A DNA stretch of 64,000 nt from Elusimicrobiota bacterium (GCA_026388155.1 JAPLKI010000002.1:1-64000); one strand, 5' to 3'; shown: positions 42,015 to 51,111, numbered from the stretch's first letter. The notes: generated from the letters alone by a model not told the origin. A program made the numbers and translations.

Positions 42015-42209
42015 ATGAAAAAAAATAATACATTGATCCTGCGACAAACTACTTTCCAGTCCATAATCGCAGGACCGGGAAATGAAAGACAAATTAAAAC
42101 GCTCGGCTACATAGTAGTTGCTTTCGATGAACAACTCTTGCCGGGAACACGCAGGAGGATATGCAGCTATAAAACTAAAGCTGACGAGGTTCTTGCGGAG
42201 GCACGATAA
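42015..42209 (+). CDS. Possible small ORF, doubtful
   Basis: This 64-residue frame (MKKNNTLILRQTT … KADEVLAEAR) has GGGAG about 14 nt upstream but no signal peptide, unlike its neighbours. It may be a small cytosolic protein or a remnant of a lost gene. Up to 42365 nothing else is visible apart from shorter overlapping frames. Confidence 0.25.
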   Translation: MKKNNTLILRQTTFQSIIAGPGNERQIKTLGYIVVAFDEQLLPGTRRRICSYKTKADEVLAEAR

Positions 42210-42365
42210 TTTTTGCCTTGCGGAACTTCCCCAAGTGCCCAAAATAAACAGGCCTAAAGAGTTTGCATGTTTAGGTATTTGGCCTCATACCGTCCAGGGC
42301 GGCTTTTTCATACCATTTATATGAACCAAGTCCAAACCCCGGGAAGTTTAGGCGGAGAAATTAAA

Positions 42366-44135
42366 ATGAAACTTTGCGGCAAAAGCGTTCACTGCAGTGG
42401 TTTTGTCAGCGGCCATTTAACGCCAAAAAAGTATTCAATACCGTATCTTGCGTTTTTACTCCTGCTCCAGATATCTTTCGTTTTCAATACTCATGCCGCG
42501 GCGGCCTCCGAGCCCGGGACCACCCCATTTGACACGGAACTCATATTCCGGACAGCGGTCTCACCTTCCGTTTCTTACATGGCGGATATTCCGATGCCCA
42601 AGGAACCCGTCTTACGGATCGCTCCGGAACCGGCGGAGCAAAAGCGGCTGGCAGGGGAATTCAGCGGGAAGATAGTAGAGATATTGCGCGACAACTGGTA
42701 CAACCCCACGGCGGCCGCAAGAAAAATCGTAATAGCCGAAATGGGGCGGGCACAGGCGGCGGGCGTTCTGGAACCCACTCTGGTGTCAGTTCTCAGCAAT
42801 CCCGCGATCAGAAAATTACTCCCTGAAAACTACAGGGAAAGTTTGATAAAAAATATAGTCGCGGAACTGGAAATTACGGACTCGGTTCCGGGCATACAGG
42901 GCGGCGAACCATGGCCCGAAATGGCGGCCAGACAATTGAAAATGGTCAAAGCCGGTTCATTCGCGCCGCGCGGTCCCGGACAAAACTCGCTTTTCCTCGA
43001 ACCGGGCTTTATAGCCGAATTTGAAAAGCTTACGGGCGCCGCCTTTTCAGGCGCCAACAGCGCGGAACTTTTAATAAACGGCCCCGCCTCTTTTGCCATG
43101 CGCGAAAAACTGATAAAGAACGCCAAAAAAAGCATTCATATACTGAGCTGGGCCGTTTTTGACGACACTACGGGGAACTGGCTTGTGGAACTGCTGTCGG
43201 CCAAAAAAAAGCAGGGACTTGAAATAAAAGTGATGGTTGATGAGCAGGTGGCTGCACTCTATGGGGACAAAAGTTCCCTTCCGCGTCTTAAGGCTGTTGG
43301 AATCGAGCTTATCAGGTTCCGTGACCCTGCACGGAAATTCGACGGCCTTCACGCCAAACTGCTGGTGGTGGACGGAAAATACGCAATATCCGGCGGAATG
43401 AATTTCGGGGATGAATATTCCCATATGGGAAATATGCCCAAGTGGCGCGACACCGACGTCCTTATAAGCGGGCCCGCCGTGGAACAGGCGGAAATAAATT
43501 TCAGAAGTATATGGACAGAGCAGGCTAAAGTTAAGAACCTGTCCTTTCAGCCTTTTAATGAAACCACCCCGGCCTATACCGGAGGCAGTTCCAGGGTTTC
43601 ATATGTTTTCCAGCAGCCGGCAAAGGAATCTTATGTCTTTCTGGGCATACTCAAGGCTATTTACGGGGCCAGCACCCGTATTAATATCGAGAACGCCTAT
43701 GTGGTAAACACTCCGGCCCTCAAACAAGCCCTTAAGGACGCCGTTAAGAGGGGCGTTGAGGTAAATATCCTGACCAATTCCAAAGATTCGGTCGATGACC
43801 CGATAATGGCAGTGCCCATACTTACAAGTCTTGCAGATCTATTGAGATCCGGCGCCCGCATATACCTGAAGCAAGGCGCCATGGTGCACAGCAAGTTTAT
43901 GACGGTGGACGGGGTTTTTTGCGGAATTGGTTCTTTTAACCTTCATCCCAGAAGCATACGCTTAGAGACCGAAATGATCGCAAACATAATAGACCCTGTT
44001 AAAACCGGGGAGCTGGATGACGTTTTTTACAGGGATGCCGCCGCAGCGAAGCGAATATCAACCAGGAAAGATCTGGGTATCCCCATGTCGCCCGTAAGCT
44101 GGCTGGCGGAAAAATGTTTCTTTAACCAGCTGTAG
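42366..44135 (+). CDS. Secreted phospholipase D-like protein (two HKD motifs)
   Basis: I start at 42366, where GGCGGAG lies just upstream; in-frame ATGs at 42267 and 42321 lack this. The 589-residue protein has an N-terminal hydrophobic export segment (about 25-43), a ~180-residue helical region and the phospholipase D fold. The two HxKxxxxD motifs are HAKLLVVDG (about 335) and HSKFMTVDG (about 508), each followed by the usual Gly/Ser-Asn turn (GGMNFG, GSFNLH). Relatives include cardiolipin synthases and secreted phospholipases D; the exported nature favours a hydrolase. It begins a group with the phosphatase at 44173. Confidence 0.88.
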   Translation: MKLCGKSVHCSGFVSGHLTPKKYSIPYLAFLLLLQISFVFNTHAAAASEPGTTPFDTELIFRTAVSPSVSYMADIPMPKEPVLRIAPEPAEQKRLAGEFSGKIVEILRDNWYNPTAAARKIVIAEMGRAQAAGVLEPTLVSVLSNPAIRKLLPENYRESLIKNIVAELEITDSVPGIQGGEPWPEMAARQLKMVKAGSFAPRGPGQNSLFLEPGFIAEFEKLTGAAFSGANSAELLINGPASFAMREKLIKNAKKSIHILSWAVFDDTTGNWLVELLSAKKKQGLEIKVMVDEQVAALYGDKSSLPRLKAVGIELIRFRDPARKFDGLHAKLLVVDGKYAISGGMNFGDEYSHMGNMPKWRDTDVLISGPAVEQAEINFRSIWTEQAKVKNLSFQPFNETTPAYTGGSSRVSYVFQQPAKESYVFLGILKAIYGASTRINIENAYVVNTPALKQALKDAVKRGVEVNILTNSKDSVDDPIMAVPILTSLADLLRSGARIYLKQGAMVHSKFMTVDGVFCGIGSFNLHPRSIRLETEMIANIIDPVKTGELDDVFYRDAAAAKRISTRKDLGIPMSPVSWLAEKCFFNQL

Positions 44136-44172
44136 GAATAGGTGTTAAATTACAAGTTTAGGGAGGAATGAT

Positions 44173-44949
44173 ATGCGAATAGTAATATCCAAAGGTTTAG
44201 TCGCTCTGACTCTGGCTTTATGCGCTTCAAATGTTTTTGCCTCGGAATTGGAAAGCCTGGCGGCAGGCAGTGAAACGGCGTTTTTGAACCCGAAATTCGC
44301 GCAGACAGAGAGCCTGACGGCTATTCCCGCTCCGGCAATGCCTGTTAAGGCTTCGGCAACACAGACGCCATGGCCGTATTTCCCGGGAACCAACGAAGGC
44401 AAATCTCCTGAATTTAACAGTCCTATCCCCAATTTCGGCATGGTTATGAAGGGCGTATACAGAGGAGCCCGCATGACGAAAGAAGCGGACTACGCCTTCC
44501 TGAGGAAAATGGGGATAGACACCTCGGTCAATCTTCAATATCCCTTTATTATTTTCAAGGACGCCCCGCTGCTTTGTTCAAAATATCATTTGAACTGTTC
44601 CTATCTTCCTGTCAAGATCATCCCCCGGACCGACGTGATATTCGGCATGGACGAACTCAAGACCGCCTATAAATTCACGCGGGAAGAGATTAAAGCGGGC
44701 AAAACAGTGTACATCCACTGCTGGTATGGCCAGGAAAGGACCGGGCTGCTTTCCGCGGCCCTGATAATCAACGAGCGCATGTGCAAACCCGGGGCGGAGA
44801 GGGACCCGCAACTCAAAGAGAAGACGTGGCTGGAGGTGGATCAATCCCTCAGGAAATACGGTTATCGGGAGGTCCACCAGAAGCCGTTCTTGGCCATGAA
44901 AACCTGGATAACCGAGTTTGAAAAAAACAAAAGCTGGATCTGCCAGTAA
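44173..44949 (+). CDS. Secreted CX5R dual-specificity-like phosphatase
   Basis: The 258-residue protein has a signal peptide (to about 21; ASNVFA), LESLAAGSE and a Pro/Ala linker (AIPAPAMPVKA). The phosphatase domain has VYRGARMTKEADYAFLRKMG, SVNLQYP and the P-loop HCWYGQERTG (about 183); it ends WITEFEKNKSWICQ. The C-terminal pattern matches the phosphatases at 24767 and 26531. The catalytic Cys and Arg are present. AGGGAGG precedes the ATG, 37 nt after the phospholipase D gene. Confidence 0.85.
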   Translation: MRIVISKGLVALTLALCASNVFASELESLAAGSETAFLNPKFAQTESLTAIPAPAMPVKASATQTPWPYFPGTNEGKSPEFNSPIPNFGMVMKGVYRGARMTKEADYAFLRKMGIDTSVNLQYPFIIFKDAPLLCSKYHLNCSYLPVKIIPRTDVIFGMDELKTAYKFTREEIKAGKTVYIHCWYGQERTGLLSAALIINERMCKPGAERDPQLKEKTWLEVDQSLRKYGYREVHQKPFLAMKTWITEFEKNKSWICQ

Positions 44950-45136
44950 CAAAACGTACCCGGATCATCGTCAAGCGTCCTAACCTTCTCCGGAATATCG
45001 GTGATAATGCTTACAAGATACCGCCTGCCTGGGCCAAAGGGGCTATGTTTTTCATAGTTACTTTGCCTTTGCGTTCCGGACCGGCAGACTTTATGATTTC
45101 ATCCTCGTCTGATAAACGATGGTCAGGAAATAAGGA
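44950..45136. other. Spacer with a weak R1-like stretch
   Basis: AAGATACCGCCTGCCTGGG then CCAAAGGGGC (near 45015-45044) faintly resembles the R1 box AAGCCGCCGCTCCTGGGTC, but the palindrome and AAACTTATAT block are missing. No gene is visible. Confidence 0.25.
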
Positions 45137-46447
45137 ATGAATAAAATTCTCAACCGTCTGCCGGTCAGTGCCGCGTTTTTTTTATTTCCCATCTCTTATT
45201 TAAGCGCCGCCGGAAATTTAAAAATTGAAACGCTCAGCGTCAATGTATCAGGCGGTCCGAAAACGGCCGAAACGGCGCTTGCCGGAGCTCTTAGGCAGGA
45301 TAAAAGTGCCGATTACAGATGCGCCCGGATAGAAGCCTTGGGCGCCAGCAAGGACGATTTTGTAGCCAGAGAGCTCGCCATAATCGTCAACGACCCCGAT
45401 GAAGACGTGAAGCGCTGCGCGACCAGGACCGCGGGCCTGCAAAAGAACATCCACGCGGCTGAGGCCCTTTTAGCGAATTTTGAGGACTACCATCGGAAAA
45501 TAAGGAAGGGCGCTTATGAAAATAATCTTGGGGCGCGGCTCTCAGCTATAGATTCCATATGGTCTTTGGGAGAGATAGGCGACCCGATAACCTTAAAAAA
45601 GCTTTGGAGGCTCTATAGCGAGTCCGACGAGGTGGTCAAATTAAACATGGCGGTCAGCGCGGGCAAAGCCAAATCTAAAGACGGTAAACAATTCCTTTAT
45701 AACATAGCCGGCTCCGCGCAAGATAGTTCCGCGGTCAGAGCGGCGGCCTATGAGCTGCTCGCCGGCCTGAAAGCCCCCATGCCCGCCGTAGGCAGGGTTT
45801 TCTCCGCAGGTATGGAGAAGGGGGATATTATCTATACCGGAGGATGGCTAGGCATACCGCAAAGCTGGATAAAAGATCTGCCCGTAGGCCACGTGGGCCT
45901 GTTCGGCGGCGCCGATGTCCGGAACGGCAGGATAGTGGTTACGATATACGACTGCCAACCGAATGAATTCAAGCCCGCAGGGGGTGTGCGGAAAATTTTC
46001 TCCTGGAGCGACTTTACCCAGCAGCACAAGTATCCTTTCTACGGCAACCGCACTACCAGCGTGCACCCCACTCAGGTCCAGCGCGAACTTATAATCAAGG
46101 CCGCTATATCCAAGCTCGGCCGCCGCTACAATAATACTCATATCGGCCCCAAGGGCCCCGACACTTTCGACTGCGTGGGGTACGCCGAATACGCCTATGA
46201 GGCGGCGGGCCTTAATCCCACTCCCGACGACCAGGAAACCGGTCTGGGCTGGCCGCTCACTCCGGCGGAGCAGTTTGCCGCCACCGTGCCGAATCAAAGC
46301 GCGCCCATGGCATATATCAGTGCGGCCAGGATAGGCTCCTCTTCCGCGACCCTTAAAAAAGTTTACGGATCCGGGGTATTCGGCGGCCCCTATTCCAATA
46401 TCCCTGAACTCCCTCCTAAGATCGTCCCCTCCGAAACCGGCTATTGA
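45137..46447 (+). CDS. Secreted HEAT-repeat + permuted NlpC/P60-like protein, paralogue
   Basis: The 436-residue protein has a signal peptide (to about 25), HEAT-like repeats (about 45-210; REL AIIVNDPDEDVKR, AIDSIWSLGEIGD) and a permuted papain-like domain (about 225-390). The His is in PVGHVGLFGG (about 253) and the Cys in TFDCVGYAEYAYEAAG (about 350). PTPDDQETGLGWPL matches the end of the 30070 protein. A ~45-residue tail is extra. AAGGA precedes the ATG and a terminator follows. Confidence 0.78.
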   Translation: MNKILNRLPVSAAFFLFPISYLSAAGNLKIETLSVNVSGGPKTAETALAGALRQDKSADYRCARIEALGASKDDFVARELAIIVNDPDEDVKRCATRTAGLQKNIHAAEALLANFEDYHRKIRKGAYENNLGARLSAIDSIWSLGEIGDPITLKKLWRLYSESDEVVKLNMAVSAGKAKSKDGKQFLYNIAGSAQDSSAVRAAAYELLAGLKAPMPAVGRVFSAGMEKGDIIYTGGWLGIPQSWIKDLPVGHVGLFGGADVRNGRIVVTIYDCQPNEFKPAGGVRKIFSWSDFTQQHKYPFYGNRTTSVHPTQVQRELIIKAAISKLGRRYNNTHIGPKGPDTFDCVGYAEYAYEAAGLNPTPDDQETGLGWPLTPAEQFAATVPNQSAPMAYISAARIGSSSATLKKVYGSGVFGGPYSNIPELPPKIVPSETGY

Positions 46448-46513
46448 GCCGCGCCCGAAGCGGATGTTCCATTTTCGGGGTCTGTTTAAATATTGTTTCC
46501 CGATGGGTTAAAC

Positions 46514-46542
46514 AAGAGACCCACTCCGGGGTGGGTCTCTTT
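46514..46542 (+). terminator. Rho-independent terminator
   Basis: AAGAGACCCAC and GTGGGTCTCTT form an 11-bp stem with a 6-nt loop and a short T-run. Confidence 0.8.
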
Positions 46543-46638
46543 ACCCGGGATATCTGGGACTATTGCTGCTTGTCGTATCCGGCCATTTGGGTTATACTTT
46601 TAATATAAGTGCAAGGCTTTCTCCGAAGGAGAACTAAA

Positions 46639-47667
46639 GTGAAATTAAATAAAATACTGCCAGTCGCTCTTGCGCTGGTATTTTCCCCTTTTAATATCCG
46701 TTCGGCCGGCGCGGCCGGAGACCGGGCCGCTCTAAACCAGTTGAAAGCGGAGGCTTCCAGCGTTCCTGAAGCTGCGCCCCTGCCCGTTCCGCCGGTTTTC
46801 AGCAATGCTCCGGGGACCGAAGTCACGGACAAATATAACAACTTTTTTGAAAATGCCGATAAACGCTTTGACGCGGCGGCAGTTAAAAAACTCAAAAATT
46901 ACAAAGTCATCTTCGTACCCGGATTTCTTTCGGATGTCGACCCGAGCCAACTGCCCATTCCCGGAATGGCTCTTAAGCCCTCCCAGCCTTTCGAAGAACA
47001 GATGAACTGGCTGAAAGCTTCGGGAGTGGATTATGAGCGGCTCAGCATGACGTCCGAATCTTCGGTTAAGGCGAATTCCTCCATCGTTTCCGCCGCTATC
47101 CGGGCTTCGTCCAGACCGGTGATAATAATAGGCCACAGCAAAGGCGGACTGGACACTCTTGAAGCCCTGATCTCCGACAGGCACTTGCTTGGAAAAGTAA
47201 AAGGGTTCGTGTCGCTGCAAAGCCCGTTCTTTGGCTCTCCGGTGGCCGATTATGTGAGTTCAAATAATCATCTCAACAATCTGGCTGCCAGTCTTCTGCT
47301 CACGCTGGGCGGAAATAAGGATTCCATGGTAAACCTTACCTGCGCCGACAGGAAGCCGTACATGGCAGCAAATGCCGCCGCCATAGCGGAGATCACGGCA
47401 GCCATTCCCGTGATAGCGGTGGCCACATGGAAGGACTCTGTGCCCGGACAAATTGATACCACTCTTGAACCTACCCGCGATTTCCTGCTATTGCAGGGAA
47501 TACGCAGCGACGGGGTGGTCCCCGTGGACAGCGCCCTCCTGCCCGGCGCGAACCTTATAAAGCTTTCCGGCCTGGACCACAATGTCACAGTAAGCCCTTC
47601 CAGGTACATAAATTGTGACAGGGTAAAATTTATCAAGGCTCTGTTGATGACGCTTTTTAACAGGTAA
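46639..47667 (+). CDS. Secreted lipase-like alpha/beta-hydrolase, paralogue 2
   Basis: GAAGGAG 7-13 nt upstream supports the GTG start at 46639. TATACT near 46595 could be the -10. The 342-residue protein has a signal peptide (to about 25), ALNQLKAEASS and a linker, then a hydrolase domain nearly the same as that at 37462 (IGHSKGGLDTLEAL, LQSPFFGSPVADY, SGLDHNV). Despite this, its signal peptide and upstream region differ from those of its twin, so the two copies use different 5' modules. A terminator follows at 47685. Confidence 0.82.
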   Translation: MKLNKILPVALALVFSPFNIRSAGAAGDRAALNQLKAEASSVPEAAPLPVPPVFSNAPGTEVTDKYNNFFENADKRFDAAAVKKLKNYKVIFVPGFLSDVDPSQLPIPGMALKPSQPFEEQMNWLKASGVDYERLSMTSESSVKANSSIVSAAIRASSRPVIIIGHSKGGLDTLEALISDRHLLGKVKGFVSLQSPFFGSPVADYVSSNNHLNNLAASLLLTLGGNKDSMVNLTCADRKPYMAANAAAIAEITAAIPVIAVATWKDSVPGQIDTTLEPTRDFLLLQGIRSDGVVPVDSALLPGANLIKLSGLDHNVTVSPSRYINCDRVKFIKALLMTLFNR

Positions 47668-47684
47668 AAGCGCCTGTTGCACGT

Positions 47685-47717
47685 AAAACAGCCTCCGCTC
47701 TCGGAGGCTGTTTTTTT
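47685..47717 (+). terminator. Rho-independent terminator
   Basis: AACAGCCTCC and GGAGGCTGTT pair around a 6-nt loop, followed by a T-run (47712-47717). Preceding As make it usable in both directions, as between protease and regulator 1. Confidence 0.9.
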
Positions 47718-47754
47718 ATCCCTGCTGACTTTACCTGATGTCGGGTGAGTTTAT

Positions 47755-48615
47755 TCAGTCTTTGGGGAGAAACTGGTATATCCTGGCGTCAACAAAGTAG
47801 ATGGCCGAATCTTCCCTGTTTTCCTCAGGATCGCCATGGACGGCGGCCAGGTTTACCGCGTTTTCCAGGTGTTGGCGGTAAATATTAAGGTTGGACTTCG
47901 TCATACGGACGGTCAGCCTCTTCAAAGCGATAAGTTTGGAACCCTCCAGCCACTTATTACAGTTGTCGCGCAGCGCTTTCCTTATCCCCGCCGTCGCCGG
48001 AGTCATGGGCAGCAACTGGATCGTTTTCCCCACGAACTTGCCTCGCACCTTGTCGCCGGAAAGATCGACCACGCCTCCGTCAGCCAGCGCTTTTAGCGCC
48101 TTCCTTACCACTGTAGGCTTAAACTTGGTCGCATCCGACAATTCCCTGACCGTGACCCAGCCCGCGGTTTCGTTCAGAAAGGTCTGACAGATGTCGGTCT
48201 CCAGATCCCGGGTGCACAATTTCCATTGATCCAGCGTAAGATGGACGCTGAGCTGCGCGAGCGCTCTATGGGTCGCCGCCTCGGCCAGCTCCCTGCTGGG
48301 GAGATCCACATTAGCGGAGGCCGGGGCTGACAGGCCATTAAGCAGTTCGTCGGAGCCTGAGAGCGCTATGAAATAGGCCCGTATCAGTTCCTGCGCCTTT
48401 GGGGAATACTGCGTAACGCCCAGGGCCGACATGATCGCCTTGAGGCGCCAGCTCTTGGGCAATTTCTTTCCGCGTTCCATATCCCAATAGCTCATGAACG
48501 CAAGCCCCAGGCTTTTGCTCCCGCCTATGTTCTTGAAAAATTGGTGGGCGGTGGGGAAGCCCTGCTCTTTTCTGATCCTGGACAAAACTTTGCCGAATGC
48601 TTTGCCGTTAGTCAT
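47755..48615 (-). CDS. XRE-type/winged-helix transcription regulator 2
   Basis: I set the start at 48615 by comparison with regulator 1: both are then 286 residues and both have TATAAT ending 6 nt before the ATG. The longer frame to 48663 would run into the R1 palindrome. The domain layout is the same: Cro/CI-like helix-turn-helix (SYWDMERGKKLP), winged helix (GWVTVRELSDATKFKPTVVRK) and helical C terminus. The two are alike along the full length, with changes scattered. It is divergent from the family A gene at 48823 through an R1 element, exactly as regulator 1 is from the 20940 gene. Confidence 0.8.
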   Translation of the reverse strand: MTNGKAFGKVLSRIRKEQGFPTAHQFFKNIGGSKSLGLAFMSYWDMERGKKLPKSWRLKAIMSALGVTQYSPKAQELIRAYFIALSGSDELLNGLSAPASANVDLPSRELAEAATHRALAQLSVHLTLDQWKLCTRDLETDICQTFLNETAGWVTVRELSDATKFKPTVVRKALKALADGGVVDLSGDKVRGKFVGKTIQLLPMTPATAGIRKALRDNCNKWLEGSKLIALKRLTVRMTKSNLNIYRQHLENAVNLAAVHGDPEENREDSAIYFVDARIYQFLPKD

Positions 48616-48621
48616 GCTCCA

Positions 48622-48627
48622 ATTATA
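48622..48627 (-). promoter_or_regulatory. -10 of regulator 2, leaderless geometry
   Basis: TATAAT on the minus strand, 6 nt upstream of the ATG, next to the R1 palindrome, as for regulator 1. Confidence 0.6.
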
Positions 48628-48634
48628 CCATATC

Positions 48635-48766
48635 AGTTCAGCCATAGGCTTAACTAACGGCATTTTTGATAAGCCGCCGCTCCTGGGTCAAATAACAAGG
48701 CCGCTCTGGTTCTTCGGCCTCAGGCAATTCATCGGCAAGCGGAGTAAACTTATATCGTGAGGTTTT
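48635..48766 (+). promoter_or_regulatory. R1 element between regulator 2 and family A member 2
   Basis: The palindrome has two changes in its left arm (AGTTCAGCC-N3-GGCTTAACT). All other boxes are kept: GATAAGCCGCCGCTCCTGGG, CTCTGGTTCTTCGGCCTCAG and GTAAACTTATATCGTGAGG. AGAGGAGAG precedes the + strand gene. Confidence 0.8.
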
Positions 48767-48822
48767 GAGAGCTGCATGACAAGCCTCATTAAAGAGGAAA
48801 CAGATAAGAGGAGAGATCAAGT

Positions 48823-51111
48823 ATGAAAAACTCAGCACTCGTAAACATGAGGTTTGCAGGCAGCTCAAATCCAGCACCGAGAGGTATTAAATATATGAGA
48901 AAGACAACCATGTTACTTTGTTCCTTACTAATGGCCGCGCCCGGCTTTGCTTTTGCGGGGCAGACGGCTTTGGACGAGCTTAAAGCGATGGCGCAGACCG
49001 CGCCCGAAGCGGCGCCGGTCGAACCCGGCTCAGGACACTCCGGCCAGGTCGCCGCGGCCTCTCCCGCCTGGGCGAATGCGGAAGTGGAAGCAACGCCTCC
49101 GGCCGAACAGGGTTTTTGGGAATCATTTGAGGAGGGCGCCAACCTTCCCGATATGTGCCGGTTCGTTTCCCTTCCCGTCAGTTACGACTATGTCTCAACA
49201 CTCGGAACTGTAGGCGGTTCGGCCAACAGAAGTTTTTCCAGCTATCCTAACGGCCAGCTGGCGCTGGTGGATCAGGTCGGCCTTTCCTTAGGTTATGAGC
49301 GCGAATCAGGCAAAGCCCTTTTTCAAGGCGGGGAAAAACTGCTTGCGCTTGCCTCCTCCGGGTTTTCAGTGGTCGGCGGAGTAAATCTTAAGGGTTCTTC
49401 AATGGTGGTCCGCCCCCTGGATGGAAAGAAATCCTGCGACCAGTTGGAGAAGATAATAAACATTCCTCAATTCAAGACCGCGCTTCCGTTCAGGGCCAAT
49501 CGCTTCGCGGCCATGCAGGTCGGCGAAGTATGGAAACTGCCTGTTTCCTTCTGGATGGGCCTTACTCCGACCATCAGCGGCGGATACGGCAATGTCAGCC
49601 TCGGGATCTCCCTCGGCGTGGAAAAAGAGGTCGACCACAGCGTTTCTATCTATCGCATGAACGAAAGCGAATTGCGCGTCCGTCTGCGGCTTGATCAGGC
49701 CAGGATCATAAGCTACGGCGCGGAAATAGAAGCCGTCGTCGTTCCGCTGGAAGACACTTTCATCACGGCGGGCGACGCGCTGATAAAGCTTATGGGGCCG
49801 ACGGCGGGCCCGGCGGCTGTCAATATGCTGATGCCGTCGCTTGAAAATTACACCATCGCCAGCCTGGGTATTTCACAGGAACGCGTGAAGGGCAAGAAAG
49901 CGCTTCTGGAATTCATTCTTGATCCGAAAGATTCCGCACAGATGGAAAAACTTTCGGAGATGCTGAACCACGGACAGCTGGGCGCTATCGCGGAGCTGGC
50001 CAAAGTGGCCGTAAAACGGGCTTTCCTGCCGGAACATGACGGTGAAACGTCCGAGGCGCTTCTTATGCAGGCGACCAACCGCTGGGAAGCCAGGCTCGGA
50101 GTGTCTTCTTCATATAACGGCGTGGACAGGACAAGGGAAGTAAACACGAACATACATATTCATGTGCCCATACTCGCGAACTACCAGCGCATTTACGGCA
50201 CGACTTATCAGCATATACACACTCCCGGCTCGAACGAGACACTGCATGTTCACGAAAACACGCTGGAGCGCAGCGGCGGATACCTGGATGTCCCCTTTCA
50301 GGGCACGACCTTTAAGCATAACCGCGCCAGAGCGATCGCCGTGTTCAATAAAGAGGTATCCGGCAAGGTAAGCCAGCCGGTGCTGAAATATGAGCACTTC
50401 GAAGCCGAAATGAGGCATACCAAGGATGCGGCGCGCAGAATGCTTGAAAACGCCAACGATGTAATGCGCTATGCCGGAGCAAAAGGCGGCGTATTGAACC
50501 CCGCGGCTGCCATACCGCTGAACGAACTGCAGAGAGACACGCCCCAGCACGAGGGGCGCAGCAACAACTCGGCTTACATGACCTTCGCCATGGTAGTGAA
50601 CGAAAAAGGCGTGCAGGATATAATTAACGCGGATGAAAGGTTGGTCGTAAAAGCCTACATCAACACCCTGAGCGCGGACGAAAAGATAATGATGCGGGAC
50701 CAGATCAGGCCGGACGGCTCTATCAACTACACGCCGGTGGCCGGCAGTTCTGAGAGCACTGTAAAGCATCATCTCACTAAAGCCCTGAGGATACTGGGCG
50801 ATATCCAGCAGGCGCGCATAGGGCCCGGCGGCTACTCCGCTAACTGGAAAGAGCAGTCCGAGAAGCTGTCCAAGATGATCAGCGGCGACAGCAAAAGCGA
50901 CCTGAAATACGACGAGGTGCTTAAGGTTCTGGTGCAGCTGACCGACCTTCAAAATGTGCAGGCCGAAATAGCGTATTACGAGCTGTCCGGCGGACATACG
51001 GATGTGGCGGCGGCCAAGGAATTCAACGGTGAAAACCCCGCCTTTCAAAGCGCCGGCGAGTATGATGCGACGGTTGAGCACTTTGATGACCCGGCCGTGA
51101 ATACGGACTGA
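48823..51111 (+). CDS. Large secreted protein, paralogous family A, member 2
   Basis: The 762-residue protein has a long N terminus before its signal (MKNSALVNMRFAGSS…, signal about 28-46) and TALDELKAMAQTAPEAAPV. The family A blocks follow: FWESFEEGANLPDMC, GSANRSFSSY, ALVDQVGL, GEVWKLPVSF, LRVRLRLDQARIISYG, QHIHTPGSNETLHVH, VFNKEVSGKVSQPVL and NWKEQSEKLSKM, ending FDDPAVNTD. It aligns with the 11292 protein except at the N terminus, where it matches the lipase at 37462 and the fragment at 61649. It heads a cassette with the phospholipase-fold gene at 51191. Function unknown. Confidence 0.8.
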   Translation: MKNSALVNMRFAGSSNPAPRGIKYMRKTTMLLCSLLMAAPGFAFAGQTALDELKAMAQTAPEAAPVEPGSGHSGQVAAASPAWANAEVEATPPAEQGFWESFEEGANLPDMCRFVSLPVSYDYVSTLGTVGGSANRSFSSYPNGQLALVDQVGLSLGYERESGKALFQGGEKLLALASSGFSVVGGVNLKGSSMVVRPLDGKKSCDQLEKIINIPQFKTALPFRANRFAAMQVGEVWKLPVSFWMGLTPTISGGYGNVSLGISLGVEKEVDHSVSIYRMNESELRVRLRLDQARIISYGAEIEAVVVPLEDTFITAGDALIKLMGPTAGPAAVNMLMPSLENYTIASLGISQERVKGKKALLEFILDPKDSAQMEKLSEMLNHGQLGAIAELAKVAVKRAFLPEHDGETSEALLMQATNRWEARLGVSSSYNGVDRTREVNTNIHIHVPILANYQRIYGTTYQHIHTPGSNETLHVHENTLERSGGYLDVPFQGTTFKHNRARAIAVFNKEVSGKVSQPVLKYEHFEAEMRHTKDAARRMLENANDVMRYAGAKGGVLNPAAAIPLNELQRDTPQHEGRSNNSAYMTFAMVVNEKGVQDIINADERLVVKAYINTLSADEKIMMRDQIRPDGSINYTPVAGSSESTVKHHLTKALRILGDIQQARIGPGGYSANWKEQSEKLSKMISGDSKSDLKYDEVLKVLVQLTDLQNVQAEIAYYELSGGHTDVAAAKEFNGENPAFQSAGEYDATVEHFDDPAVNTD

